Source: Gammaproteobacteria bacterium (GTDB taxonomy: Bacteria > Pseudomonadota > Gammaproteobacteria > Steroidobacterales > UBA11654). From it: a stretch of 53,893 nt of DNA. Position numbers and translations under genes: made by a program. Location of the stretch: contig JAPYQN010000009.1 of NCBI GenBank assembly GCA_029941465.1, positions 1-53,893 on the forward strand, given 5' to 3'. Shown piece by piece: positions 24,587 through 34,181 of the stretch; position 1 is the stretch's first letter; each line of letters starts with the position of its first letter. The notes under the pieces were generated by a model. It ran no database searches and was not told the DNA's origin. It was given only the letters and a program-made list of their open reading frames with translations.

Positions 24587-26305
24587 ATGATTATTAGATT
24601 TCTATCAGTATTTTTTATCTCTTTCAATGTTTGGGGCCAAAACTCCTATATTGATTATCAATCCCCCTATCATTCAACCATTAACAATAGCGGCATGGTG
24701 GTTTCGCAGAACATTGATTCTTCAAAGATTGGAATTGAGATTTTAAATAAAGGCGGTAACGCCATTGATGCTGCTGTCGCTGTTGGGTTTTCTCTGGCTG
24801 TGACTTTGCCTAGAGCAGGTAATTTGGGTGGGGGTGGATTCATGGTGTTTTATCTGAAAGAGAGGGATGAAATTTTTGCAATTGATTACAGAGGTCAAGC
24901 TTCCAGAAACATCAACCTTAAGGATATATTTAATGTCGATTTGCCCAAGAACTATGAACAAGCAGATCGAGATATTGTTAGGTTCGGGTATAAAGCTTCT
25001 ACAGTTCCTGGGACAGTCTCAGGCTTAATTGAGGCCCATAAGAATTTCGGAAAGTTACCATTATCTGAAATCTTAATTCCCGTGATTAGACAAGCTACAA
25101 AAGGGATTATTGTGTCCTATGATCTAGAGCAAGCAATTAAAAGTTCGCCTCAGTTATACCAAGACCCAGAATCAAGAAGAATATACTTTAGAAATGGTAA
25201 CCCTATTAGCGAAGGGTCCTTAATGAAAAGACCTGATTTAGCAAGGACCCTAGAGGTACTGTCTGCTAAAGGTGCACAAGCTTTTTACCAGGGGGAAATT
25301 GCAGAAAAGTTTATTCTTGCAATGGGGTTAAATAAGGGGTTTATCACATCAGATGATCTACAAAATTACAAATCAAGATTCACAACACCCATTGGCATCA
25401 ATTACAGAGGCAATAAGATATACACTCATGGTCCGCCATCAGGAGGCGGTATTACGTTATTAAGTGCTTTAAAAATATTAGAAAATTTTAATCTCAAAAA
25501 ATACAAAAGCAATTCGGCAACCACATATCACTTGTTAGCTGAAGCTCTAAGAAGAGGGCACAACAATAGGTCACATCATGTTGGGGACCCCAGTTTTTAT
25601 GACACTCCAATCGATGAATTCCTTTCTACAAAAAGAACCAAAGAACTCGCGAGAAGCATAAATTTTAAAAAGGCTTCGTTAGCTTCTCAAATAAAACCAT
25701 TGAGTGTTAAGCAGGAGTCAAAGGACACAACTCATTTTTCTATTATTGATAACCAGGGTAATGCAGTGTCAAATACTTATACTTTAGGGTATTCATTTGG
25801 TTCAGGAGTTACGATTCCAGGGACGGGTATCCTCATGAATAATCAAATGAATAATTTTGCCTATAGGTATGGAGATAAATCCATCCAAGGCAGGGTTGCT
25901 AGTCCAGGCAATAGATTTCAACCTGGAAAAAGACCAATGAGCACCATGGCCCCAACAATTATCTTTAATCAAAATGATCAACTGACATTAATTACAGGTT
26001 CGCCAGGTGGTTCTTTTATCCCTGCCGCTATTCTAAGAGTTATTACTGGGATTATTGATTTTAATCTTAATATTGGTGAGGCCACAATGTTGCCTAGATT
26101 ACATAAGGATTGGCCTTATGCTGGTTTGGATCATGAGTCAACTGTTAGCTCAGATATTTTAAAGACTTTGACTAAATTAGGTCATCGCACTGAATTATCA
26201 AAAACCATGGGAAGCACGCAAAGCATTCATATTAATAATGGTCTAAATCATGGTTACGCTGATTTGAGAAGGCCAAACTCAGGGGTTGCTATTCAAACAG
26301 ATTAG
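24587..26305 (+). CDS. ggt: Gamma-glutamyltransferase (periplasmic)
   Basis: 572 residues with a Sec signal peptide (MIIRFLSVFFISFNVWGQ). The large-subunit region has GGNAIDAAVAVGFSLAVTLP and NLGGGGFMVFY. The small subunit is expected to start at Thr381 (KDTTHFSIIDNQGNAVSNTY), where the proenzyme cleaves itself and exposes the nucleophile. GSPGGSFIPAAI is the usual conserved segment near the C-terminus. It hydrolyses gamma-glutamyl bonds of glutathione and related peptides, releasing glutamate. It is followed after 35 bases by a glutamate/dicarboxylate symporter gene that could import that glutamate. Confidence 0.93.
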   Translation: MIIRFLSVFFISFNVWGQNSYIDYQSPYHSTINNSGMVVSQNIDSSKIGIEILNKGGNAIDAAVAVGFSLAVTLPRAGNLGGGGFMVFYLKERDEIFAIDYRGQASRNINLKDIFNVDLPKNYEQADRDIVRFGYKASTVPGTVSGLIEAHKNFGKLPLSEILIPVIRQATKGIIVSYDLEQAIKSSPQLYQDPESRRIYFRNGNPISEGSLMKRPDLARTLEVLSAKGAQAFYQGEIAEKFILAMGLNKGFITSDDLQNYKSRFTTPIGINYRGNKIYTHGPPSGGGITLLSALKILENFNLKKYKSNSATTYHLLAEALRRGHNNRSHHVGDPSFYDTPIDEFLSTKRTKELARSINFKKASLASQIKPLSVKQESKDTTHFSIIDNQGNAVSNTYTLGYSFGSGVTIPGTGILMNNQMNNFAYRYGDKSIQGRVASPGNRFQPGKRPMSTMAPTIIFNQNDQLTLITGSPGGSFIPAAILRVITGIIDFNLNIGEATMLPRLHKDWPYAGLDHESTVSSDILKTLTKLGHRTELSKTMGSTQSIHINNGLNHGYADLRRPNSGVAIQTD

Positions 26306-26340
26306 TCATCTGTAATTAAATTTAATGTAAAATATTATTT

Positions 26341-27645
26341 ATGGAACTAAAAATCATTTACTGGGCTGTATTACTTGTAACCTTTTTAGGTATTTATCTA
26401 CTGGGTTCACGAACCGATTTCAAACTTTGGGTCAGAGTAATGGTCGCTTTGCTTCTGGGTGCCATTATTGGACTTATCTTTGGCGATCTTGCTCAATCTT
26501 CAAAATGGATTGGCGATCTGTTTGTTCGATTTATTAGAATGCTAATTGTGCCTCTTATTTTTACCTCTCTAGTTGCTGGAGTGGTTTCTATGGGCGATCC
26601 AAAACGGCTTGGTTCGATTGGAATTAAAACCATTACTTTGTATTTATTGACCACATTGTTTGCCATTATTATTGGTTTGACGCTTGGAACTATTTTTAAT
26701 CCTGGGGCAGGAATTGATTTGAGCGGTGTAATTCCTTTTGAAACTGCTAGTTCATCTATGAGTGTCTCAGATAGATTATTTGGGATTGTGCCTACTAACC
26801 CAATATCATCATTAGCGGATGGTGAAGTATTGCCAATTATATTCTTCTCTATTCTTTTAGGTATCGGCATTATATTGGGCGGTGAAAAGACTAAAACTTT
26901 AGGAGATGTATTTTCTTCAGCAGCTGAGGCTGTTCTCAAAATCGCACATTTAGTAATGCAATTAGCTCCCTACGGTGTTCTGTCTCTAATTGCTTGGGTT
27001 TCAGGTACTATGGGCCTTGCAGCTTTACAGAATCTTTTTGTTTTAACCGTTATCCTTTACGCAGGCTGCCTGTTTCATATGATATTTGTATACGGAGGAT
27101 TAATTCGTCTAGTTGCTGGATTACCCTTAGGTAAGTTCTTCAAAGGTATTATTGATGCACAAGCAGTGGCTTATTCAACTTCATCAAGTTCAGCAACTCT
27201 TCCAGTAACACTACAATGTGTTCAAGAAAACTTAGGAGTCAATAAAACCGTTGCTTCTTCTGTTCTGCCTCTTGGTGCTACCATTAATATGGACGGTACG
27301 GCACTCTATTTAGGAATAGTGGCTTTATTTTCAGCACAAATATTTGGTGTTGAATTATCTTTTGCTGATTATTTTCTCATTGCAATGACGGCAACACTAA
27401 CTTCTATTGGGACAGCGGGCATCCCATCGGCTTCTTTGTTTCTTCTAGCTACGGTTCTTTCAGTCATAGGGATAACAGATGCACAGACTGCCCTTATTGT
27501 CGGATTCGTTTTACCATTTGATCGAATCTTAGACATGGCTAGAACTGTTGTTAATATTACTGGAGATGCAACGGTTTCAGTCTTAGTTGCTAAATCAGAG
27601 GGTGAAATAGATGAAACAAAGTTTCGCAATGAATCTGTCATCTAA
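26341..27645 (+). CDS. DAACS family dicarboxylate/glutamate:cation symporter
   Basis: 434 residues with eight membrane helices and two re-entrant loops of the GltPh fold. Signatures are FIRMLIVPLIFTSLVAGVVS, STSSSSATLPVTLQC (loop 1), NMDGTALYLGI (sodium-site NMDGT), GTAGIPSASL (loop 2) and DRILDMARTVVNITGDA. It imports glutamate, aspartate or C4-dicarboxylates with Na+ or H+. The Asp/Arg pair near the C-terminus is DMAR rather than DRAR or DRCR, which is a small departure. It directly follows the gamma-glutamyltransferase gene. Confidence 0.93.
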   Translation: MELKIIYWAVLLVTFLGIYLLGSRTDFKLWVRVMVALLLGAIIGLIFGDLAQSSKWIGDLFVRFIRMLIVPLIFTSLVAGVVSMGDPKRLGSIGIKTITLYLLTTLFAIIIGLTLGTIFNPGAGIDLSGVIPFETASSSMSVSDRLFGIVPTNPISSLADGEVLPIIFFSILLGIGIILGGEKTKTLGDVFSSAAEAVLKIAHLVMQLAPYGVLSLIAWVSGTMGLAALQNLFVLTVILYAGCLFHMIFVYGGLIRLVAGLPLGKFFKGIIDAQAVAYSTSSSSATLPVTLQCVQENLGVNKTVASSVLPLGATINMDGTALYLGIVALFSAQIFGVELSFADYFLIAMTATLTSIGTAGIPSASLFLLATVLSVIGITDAQTALIVGFVLPFDRILDMARTVVNITGDATVSVLVAKSEGEIDETKFRNESVI

Positions 27646-27660
27646 TGAGATACTTTGGCC

Positions 27661-29100
27661 ATGAGAAGAACTAAAATTATTGCTACATATGGCCCTTCAC
27701 TAGAAGATCCTAAGATACTCACTAGAGTGTTAGAAACGGTTGATGTCATCCGCATTAATTTAGCACACGGCAGTTGGGATGAGGGCAGTGATCAGAATAA
27801 CGAGAAAACAATAAAACTGATCCAAAAAGCTGCTGAAAAAATTAAAAAACCTATAGCAATTCTAGTTGATTTGAAGGGAAATAAAATTCGCATAGGTGAT
27901 GTTAAAGACCATGTTTTGAATCTAGAAAAATCATCGATTCTCACTATTTGTTTTACAACTGAAAAAGTTGCTAAAAAAGAAAATGAGATTGTTATCAATG
28001 CTGAGCACTGTTTCAAGACAATTTCGCTAGAAGATACGATTCTAATGGATGACGGTCTCATCAAGCTTCGAGTCGATAAAATTTCTGAAGCTGAGAAAAC
28101 CCTGCAATGTGAAGTTATTGATGGAGGATTACTAAGAAGTAATAAAGGCTTTGAAGTTGAGGGTAAGATAATCAATCAAACAGGTCTCGGTGATGATGAC
28201 AAGAATGATATTAGGAGACTTGCTAAATTAGGAGTGGACTGGATTGCTTTATCATTTGTAAATGAAGCAAGTGATATTAATCAAGCCAGAGAAGTACTAT
28301 CAGAGTCAGCTAGCTCTATAAATCTTATTGCAAAAATCGAACGAATGGATGCTCTTAAGCAACTCTATTGGATTATCAAAGCGAGCGATGGAATCATGGT
28401 TGCCAGAGGTGATTTGGCTCTCCAATCAGGCCCTGGCGAGTTAACAGGTTTACAAAAAAATATTATTAAACAAACTGTTAAGGGCAAGAAAGTTGTTATC
28501 ACCGCAACTCAAATGATGGAATCTATGATTTCAAACCCAAGCCCAACACGAGCTGAAATGACCGATGTATCCAATGCTGTCTTGGATGGAACGGATGCAG
28601 TTATGTTATCTGCTGAAACTGCTATAGGTGATTATCCAGTTGAAACTGTTCAGGCAATGGATGAAGTGTGCAAAGGCGCAGAAACTTATCATCAAACGAT
28701 TTCAGGAAAAGACGAATTTGAATATTCAGAACTGCAATATGTAGATCATGCTATTGCCCTAAGTTCTATGAGTATTGCAAGAAATATGGATATTAAGGCC
28801 ATCGTGACACTTACAGAATCAGGTTCAACTGCCCTAATGCTGTCAAGAGTAAGGTCTGAGATACCTATTTATGCATTCACACGTAATATCGATACACAAA
28901 GACGCGTTGCTCTCTACCGCGGTGTTATCTCCTATCCTTATCTATTTAATGTAGACAACATGAAGGATGTAATCAAAGAGATTAGAAAAGAGCTTCTTAG
29001 TTCAAATCTAGCCAATGCTGGGGATTTTATTATCATCACTTCAGGTTTACCATTAAAAGTGTCTGGTGGAACAAACTCTCTACGAATCATTAAAATCTAA
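27661..29100 (+). CDS. pyk: Pyruvate kinase
   Basis: 479 residues from the ATG at 27661; an in-frame TTG six bases earlier is an alternative start. It converts phosphoenolpyruvate and ADP to pyruvate and ATP. Seen in order are RRTKIIATYGPS, RINLAHGS, LVDLKGNKIRIG (variant of the TKGPEIR segment), a B domain (about 70-165), LIAKIER with the catalytic Lys, VARGDLAL, ATQMMESMISNPSPTRAEMTD (substrate and metal region) and a C-terminal allosteric domain (about 350-479). It starts 15 bases after the symporter stop and ends 71 bases before the HMG-CoA synthase gene. Confidence 0.93.
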   Translation: MRRTKIIATYGPSLEDPKILTRVLETVDVIRINLAHGSWDEGSDQNNEKTIKLIQKAAEKIKKPIAILVDLKGNKIRIGDVKDHVLNLEKSSILTICFTTEKVAKKENEIVINAEHCFKTISLEDTILMDDGLIKLRVDKISEAEKTLQCEVIDGGLLRSNKGFEVEGKIINQTGLGDDDKNDIRRLAKLGVDWIALSFVNEASDINQAREVLSESASSINLIAKIERMDALKQLYWIIKASDGIMVARGDLALQSGPGELTGLQKNIIKQTVKGKKVVITATQMMESMISNPSPTRAEMTDVSNAVLDGTDAVMLSAETAIGDYPVETVQAMDEVCKGAETYHQTISGKDEFEYSELQYVDHAIALSSMSIARNMDIKAIVTLTESGSTALMLSRVRSEIPIYAFTRNIDTQRRVALYRGVISYPYLFNVDNMKDVIKEIRKELLSSNLANAGDFIIITSGLPLKVSGGTNSLRIIKI

Positions 29101-29171
29101 TTTATAATAAATTTCTTTTACAAGGTTTTATTTAGTAATACAATCTCATTTTCTATACATCAAGCTTAATT

Positions 29172-30641
29172 ATGAATTATCAAAAAGTCGGTATAAGCGC
29201 TCTTTCAACTTATGTTCCCCCTTATCGTGTGGACCTAGAAAAGTGGTCTGATTGGACACATCAATCATGGGAAAAAATTAAGCAAGTTGTGGGAACGGGC
29301 TTTAGAATGTTAGGCCCAAATCAAACCATCTACACCATGGCTGCAAATGCGGTTCTTGATTTAATATTATCGAATAAGGTTAACCCCTCTGAAATTGGTT
29401 TTCTAGCTCTAGGGACTGAATCAAGCACTGATAACTCAGCTGGCTCGATCATTATTAAAGGCATGTTAGATAAAGAGTTAAAAAATAGATCTATGCAACC
29501 AATTTCCAAGAACTGTGAAGTTCCTGAATTCAAGCAAGCTTGTCTCTCAGGTATATATGCTGTGAAGAATGCAGTTCGTTTTATAAAAACTGATGCACCG
29601 TCATTAAAAGCTATTGTTGTGTGTTCCGATATTGCTCTATATCAGTTGGGAGCCAGTGGTGAACCAACGCAAGGTGCAGGAGCTGTTGCTGTTCTTATTG
29701 AGTCAAATCCAAAAATAGCTGAGGTAAAGACTGTAGAATCTGGCTCGGCTTCTGATTATCGCCATTTAGATTTTAGAAAACCCATCCACTACAGAGCAAA
29801 ACAAGCCAATGGACATTCTGATTTTGATCTTGATCTGCCTATTTTTAACGGTACATACTCATCTTCCTGCTATATTGATGGCACCATTAATGCTCTAGAT
29901 AATATGGCATCAAAAAACTCCGAACATTTATCAGACCATTTGAGGCAAGTTACCGCAGTGTTTATGCATCGTCCGTTTCATAGAATGCCAATGACAGCAT
30001 TTTCTATTGCCTATTTATATGCTTTAGGAAAAGGCGGGGTTAATGATCATGAGGAATTAGAAGAATACACTAATATTGCAGATGTTAGTTTCAACGATAT
30101 TCTGACTGAATTTAACAATAAACCTAATGTTAGTGATTTTCCTGATAATGATATTAATCGTAATCCTTTCCCCATCGCTAGTAAGGTAATGAAGGCTTTA
30201 CATAATGACTCTGCTTTTCAGAAAAAGGTTCTAACTAAGCTTAGTTTTGGTCAAGATCTTACAATGGAAATGGGTAATATTTATTCAGGATCAGTTTTTG
30301 GTTGGCTTTCAGCAGGCCTAGAAGAGGCAAGCAAAAAAGGATTGGATTGGTCAAATAAAGAAGCTCTTATTATTGGCTATGGAAGTGGAGATGCTGCGGA
30401 AGTTATCCCAATTATTTTTGCTGAAGGCTGGGAGCAAGCAGTCCAAATATCTCCTTTCTCATTGGCGTTTGAATCATCTATTGATTTATCACATGAGCAA
30501 TACATCAAACTCCGTTCAGAGAAAACAACTAATGGTATTGACTATCATTTAAACAATCAATTTGTGGTCAACAAGGTTGGGACAGAAGAAAGAGATGATT
30601 TTCAGGATGCGGGCATAGAGTATTACGAATACTTAAATTAA
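29172..30641 (+). CDS. Hydroxymethylglutaryl-CoA synthase family enzyme
   Basis: 489 residues. It condenses acetyl-CoA with acetoacetyl-CoA to HMG-CoA. The catalytic triad of the family is visible: Glu83 in LALGTESSTD, Cys124 in FKQACLSGIYA, and His in FMHRPFHRM (about residue 275). The N-terminal ISALSTYVPPYRVD and GTGFRML are usual for the family. No HMG-CoA reductase or lyase, acyl carrier protein or polyketide gene is nearby, so whether it feeds the mevalonate pathway or another use is open. The end of the gene lies in a perfect palindrome shared with the convergent peptidase. Confidence 0.88.
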   Translation: MNYQKVGISALSTYVPPYRVDLEKWSDWTHQSWEKIKQVVGTGFRMLGPNQTIYTMAANAVLDLILSNKVNPSEIGFLALGTESSTDNSAGSIIIKGMLDKELKNRSMQPISKNCEVPEFKQACLSGIYAVKNAVRFIKTDAPSLKAIVVCSDIALYQLGASGEPTQGAGAVAVLIESNPKIAEVKTVESGSASDYRHLDFRKPIHYRAKQANGHSDFDLDLPIFNGTYSSSCYIDGTINALDNMASKNSEHLSDHLRQVTAVFMHRPFHRMPMTAFSIAYLYALGKGGVNDHEELEEYTNIADVSFNDILTEFNNKPNVSDFPDNDINRNPFPIASKVMKALHNDSAFQKKVLTKLSFGQDLTMEMGNIYSGSVFGWLSAGLEEASKKGLDWSNKEALIIGYGSGDAAEVIPIIFAEGWEQAVQISPFSLAFESSIDLSHEQYIKLRSEKTTNGIDYHLNNQFVVNKVGTEERDDFQDAGIEYYEYLN

Positions 30642-30651
30642 TTTAAGTATT
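30628..30651. terminator. 24-base palindrome at overlapping convergent gene ends
   Basis: AATACTTAAATT joined to its exact reverse complement AATTTAAGTATT, followed by more T residues. It contains the stop codons of both the HMG-CoA synthase gene (plus) and the S9 peptidase gene (minus), which overlap by four bases. Both proteins therefore end in Tyr-Leu-Asn. It could act as a bidirectional transcription stop, although with only A/T stem bases it would be weak. Confidence 0.5.
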
Positions 30652-32665
30652 TTTTATACCAAGCCAGATACCGTTCCAGAACATCTTTATTGTAGCTTGG
30701 AGTTGAGAACGAATGATGCTCGCCAGGGTAAACAACCAGTTCTGTTGGAATATTTAAATGCTTTAGAGCTTGATACATTTGTTCTGAACCAATTAAGGGG
30801 ACGTTATAGTCTTTTTCTCCTACCAAGAAAAGTGTTGGTGTGACTATCTTATTTGCATTTAAAAAGGGGTGGGAAACTCTTAGCCACGTCTCAGTATTAT
30901 CCCAAGGAGTGCCCATTTCAGTAATGTATTCTCTTATGTATTGATCATCACCAAAACCACTGAGTATATTTGCAATACCAGCTCCTGAGGTAGCTGCTTT
31001 GAAACGCTGATCTTTAGCAATGACATAATCTGTCAGCATGCCACCATAACTCCACCCACCTAAGCCCAATCTATTCTCATCTATGTAACCGAGTGAAATC
31101 GCATAATCAGCTAATTGACTAATATCATCAGCATCTACATTACCCCAATCAGCAAAGATCACTTTTTGAAAATCTAAGCCTCTACCTGAGCTACCTCTGG
31201 GGTTGGTTACCATAACCACATAGCCATTAGCCGCAAACAACTGCCAATCATATCTAAAGTGAAGTCCATATTGTGAGACAGGACCACCGTGCATCCTTAT
31301 GATTAAGGGGTATTTTTTTGATGGATCAAAATTAGCAGGCTTGATCATCATTCCAAATAATTCTTCACCATCAGTAGCTGTGAAAGAAATAGTTTCTGTT
31401 TCTAAGATTTTTCTTGATGATAAGAGTTCAGAATTATGATGAGATTGTTGACTGAGATTACCATCATCATAGAAAAAAACTTCATCCGGTGAATAAGTGC
31501 TAGAGAGGATTAAACCTATTTTTCCATTTCTAACCACATAGTTTTTTTCCCATCCAGAAATATAATAATTAGGTGGTGTAATTCTTGAGATCTTTTGATC
31601 CTTTAGCGAATACTTTGCCAATTGACTTTTCATATTGTCCTCTATGACAAAATATATATTTTGTCCATCATCGGACCATTGTGGTGAGGTTGTATTGCGG
31701 TCTAACTCTTTTGTTAGTATAGAGTTTGTTTTTGTCTCCAAGTCTATGACAGCTAACTCTGTCAGTGCATACCATACAAGCGCAGGGTCACCACCATAAA
31801 GGTAAGCAATTTTCTTACCATCAGGGCTCCATTGAGGTTTGGAGGATGCTGAATCTGCTCCAGGGGCGGTAGTTAACTGAATAGGGTCTTCAATTGAATC
31901 AAGCTCAAGAACATAAATATCATAATTATCAGTTCGATCCATGTCACCAGTTTTTGTTACATAGGCAATTTTTTTATTATCTGGGGACCATGATGGGAGA
32001 ATCTCATTAGAGCTTCCTTTAGTTAGTTGTTTTGTGGTTCTGCTTTTAATATCCAATAGGTAGAGATGTTGTCTTTCATCGCCTAAAAAATTATTTCTAT
32101 CTTGTTTAAAATGATATCGATCTATGACAATTGGTTCTGGGGTTTTGATGCTATTTTTGTTTGTTTTTTTATCACTGGTTTTAAATTCAGCAACCAAGAT
32201 CATTTTCTTCCCATCTGGGGACCATTCAAAATCATTGATATTTGCTTTGAGTCTTGTGATTTGTCTTTTTACTAAATTTTTAGTATTGATTGTCCATATT
32301 TGTTGATAATCTGAATACTTACCTCTTCCTGGTGCTAAATATCCTAGTAATATGTCATCCGGAGAAAATCTAGTTTTTCCAACCCAGTGATTACCTTTGA
32401 GAAGAATTTTTTCTTTATTATTATTTAAATCTAGTAACCAGATATCGTTACGGTAGTGGTCTTTTTTTTTATCCACAGATGAAACAGAATAAACCATTAG
32501 ATTGGCTGAGTGAGAAACATCAATTGAGCTTATGTCTTTGAGTTGATTTAGATCGTTAAGCGTTATTTTCTCTTTAGGCAATTCAGAGGATTGGCTTGCA
32601 TCGATAGAAGCCAGAGAAAGAAAAATACTTAAGAACAATGTAGAGAATTTTATATATTTATTCAT
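30638..32665 (-). CDS. Secreted S9 family peptidase (acylaminoacyl/dipeptidyl type)
   Basis: 675 residues from the ATG at 32663-32665, chosen because AAGG lies just upstream and a signal peptide follows (MNKYIKFSTLFLSIFLSLA). A beta-propeller of WSPDGKK-type repeats covers about residues 40-400. The alpha/beta hydrolase domain has MHGGPVSQYG (oxyanion region), GGWSYGG (nucleophile Ser), GEKDYNVP (Asp) and YPGEHHSF (His). It cleaves short peptides, probably in the periplasm. It begins four bases after the BCCT transporter stop, so the two are coexpressed and could work in peptide or amino-acid uptake. Confidence 0.92.
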   Translation of the reverse strand: MNKYIKFSTLFLSIFLSLASIDASQSSELPKEKITLNDLNQLKDISSIDVSHSANLMVYSVSSVDKKKDHYRNDIWLLDLNNNKEKILLKGNHWVGKTRFSPDDILLGYLAPGRGKYSDYQQIWTINTKNLVKRQITRLKANINDFEWSPDGKKMILVAEFKTSDKKTNKNSIKTPEPIVIDRYHFKQDRNNFLGDERQHLYLLDIKSRTTKQLTKGSSNEILPSWSPDNKKIAYVTKTGDMDRTDNYDIYVLELDSIEDPIQLTTAPGADSASSKPQWSPDGKKIAYLYGGDPALVWYALTELAVIDLETKTNSILTKELDRNTTSPQWSDDGQNIYFVIEDNMKSQLAKYSLKDQKISRITPPNYYISGWEKNYVVRNGKIGLILSSTYSPDEVFFYDDGNLSQQSHHNSELLSSRKILETETISFTATDGEELFGMMIKPANFDPSKKYPLIIRMHGGPVSQYGLHFRYDWQLFAANGYVVMVTNPRGSSGRGLDFQKVIFADWGNVDADDISQLADYAISLGYIDENRLGLGGWSYGGMLTDYVIAKDQRFKAATSGAGIANILSGFGDDQYIREYITEMGTPWDNTETWLRVSHPFLNANKIVTPTLFLVGEKDYNVPLIGSEQMYQALKHLNIPTELVVYPGEHHSFSTPSYNKDVLERYLAWYKKYLN

Positions 32666-32669
32666 AACC

Positions 32670-34181
32670 TTAATGATAATGATTTCTAAGAGTTTTAACC
32701 ATTGAAAACACAAAGATAGGGCTTAAAATCAAAATAGGGGGTGACATTAATAAAATCAAATCCATCGCTGTTCGATTACTGCCAATAATAAATAAGCACG
32801 CAGGAATAATAGCTAAAACAAAGGCCCAGAATAAACGGCTTGATCGAGTAGGCTCTGAATAATTGATTCCTGTTTTTCTAATATGAGATGCGAGGATGTA
32901 GGAGACAGAATCATATGAGGTTGCAATAAAAATAACGACAATTAAACAATAAGTGAAAAGAAAAACCTTACCAAAAGGTAAAGATAAAATAACTTTTGTA
33001 GCAGCGACTTGATGCCCCTCATTTGCTAGAATGCTTGAGACTTCCATTTGACCTGATAGCTCAAGATTTATGGCGTAATTACCCATAATCGCAAAGAATA
33101 GAGTACAACCCAAACTACCTAAAATTAACATACCAAGAATAACTTCTCTTAACGTTCTGCCTTTTGAAACTCTGGCAACAAATAATCCCACTTGAGGCCC
33201 AAGTGCTAGCCACCATGCCCAGTAAAAAATTGACCAGTCATCAGCAAATTTTGATTTTTCGATAATACCTAAGGTATTCATACCAGCAAAGTTAATAGCC
33301 AATTCTTTAAATGCACTATAGGTTAATATGAGTATTTCTTTTGTTGGTCCTAGAATTAAAATAAACATTAAAAATATCAATGCCAGAATGACATTAATAT
33401 TACTGATTAATCGGATGCCGTTATATATACCTTTATAGACGCTGTAACCAAAGAGCATGGTGCATAAAGCTAACATGCTTAAATCAAGCATCAGATTATG
33501 CTCCAGATTAAATAACTCAGAAACTCCAGCTCCTATAACAGGGACATACATACCTAAGGTTCCACCACTGGCTCCAATGAGCACTAAGACAAAAATAAAA
33601 TCAACTAAACGTCCAATAACAGAATGTTCTACTAAGCTATTTGAATGAGATCTTAAACCCGAGCTAAGCCTAAGAGACCCAAGTTTATAATGATAGTAAG
33701 GAACTGCTATGGTTATTGTGGGAATCAAATACAAAGCCCAACCACTTAAACCCCAGTGAAACATTCCATAGGCTGAAGCCAGATGATAGGCTCTCTCAGA
33801 ATAAGCTTCGATTCCAAAAAGAGATTGATTGACGTAATAAGCCCACTCAACCACACCCCAATAAAGTATTCCTCCTCCTATACCTGAGCAAAACAACATC
33901 GATGACCAGCTCAAGTTAGTGTATTCAGGGGTTGAATCTTCCCCTCCAAGTCGATAACCACCATATTTGGTCATGCATAGAGATATCATAAAGATTACTG
34001 TTAATAAGGTGAAGACCATATAAGTAGACCCAAAAACATTTACAATATTTTGGTAAGTCTCACGAATAAAAGTTTCTGTTTCGGCAGGAAATAACACCAT
34101 GGGAATGGTAATTACTGCAATGGCCAGTAACACACTAAATACTGTGAATTTATCTGTTGAGTTATTGTTCAATTTGTTCAA
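32670..34181 (-). CDS. BCCT family transporter, atypical signature region
   Basis: About 504 residues with 12 membrane helices. The start is uncertain: no ATG exists near the first helix. Candidate starts are TTG at 34179-34181, TTG at 34170-34172 or an earlier TTG at 34250; I use 34181 because it overlaps the stop of the 46-residue ORF and suits coupling. BCCT landmarks are FCSGIGGGILYWGVVEWAYY and FYWAWWLALGPQVGLFVARVSKGRTLRE. The usual WWISWAPFVG-type box is here WWLALGPQVG, so substrate binding may differ from betaine or carnitine carriers. The segment GASGGTLGMYVP replaces the usual loop in helix 5. Confidence 0.85.
   Translation of the reverse strand: MNKLNNNSTDKFTVFSVLLAIAVITIPMVLFPAETETFIRETYQNIVNVFGSTYMVFTLLTVIFMISLCMTKYGGYRLGGEDSTPEYTNLSWSSMLFCSGIGGGILYWGVVEWAYYVNQSLFGIEAYSERAYHLASAYGMFHWGLSGWALYLIPTITIAVPYYHYKLGSLRLSSGLRSHSNSLVEHSVIGRLVDFIFVLVLIGASGGTLGMYVPVIGAGVSELFNLEHNLMLDLSMLALCTMLFGYSVYKGIYNGIRLISNINVILALIFLMFILILGPTKEILILTYSAFKELAINFAGMNTLGIIEKSKFADDWSIFYWAWWLALGPQVGLFVARVSKGRTLREVILGMLILGSLGCTLFFAIMGNYAINLELSGQMEVSSILANEGHQVAATKVILSLPFGKVFLFTYCLIVVIFIATSYDSVSYILASHIRKTGINYSEPTRSSRLFWAFVLAIIPACLFIIGSNRTAMDLILLMSPPILILSPIFVFSMVKTLRNHYH

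Noticed and set aside
26493-26939. 148-residue open frame antisense to the DAACS symporter gene
   Set aside because: The transporter motifs are unambiguous, so the antisense frame is a by-product of its codon pattern.
29172-30641. A polyketide beta-branching cassette around the HMG-CoA synthase homologue
   Set aside because: No acyl carrier protein, ketosynthase or enoyl-hydratase gene lies nearby.
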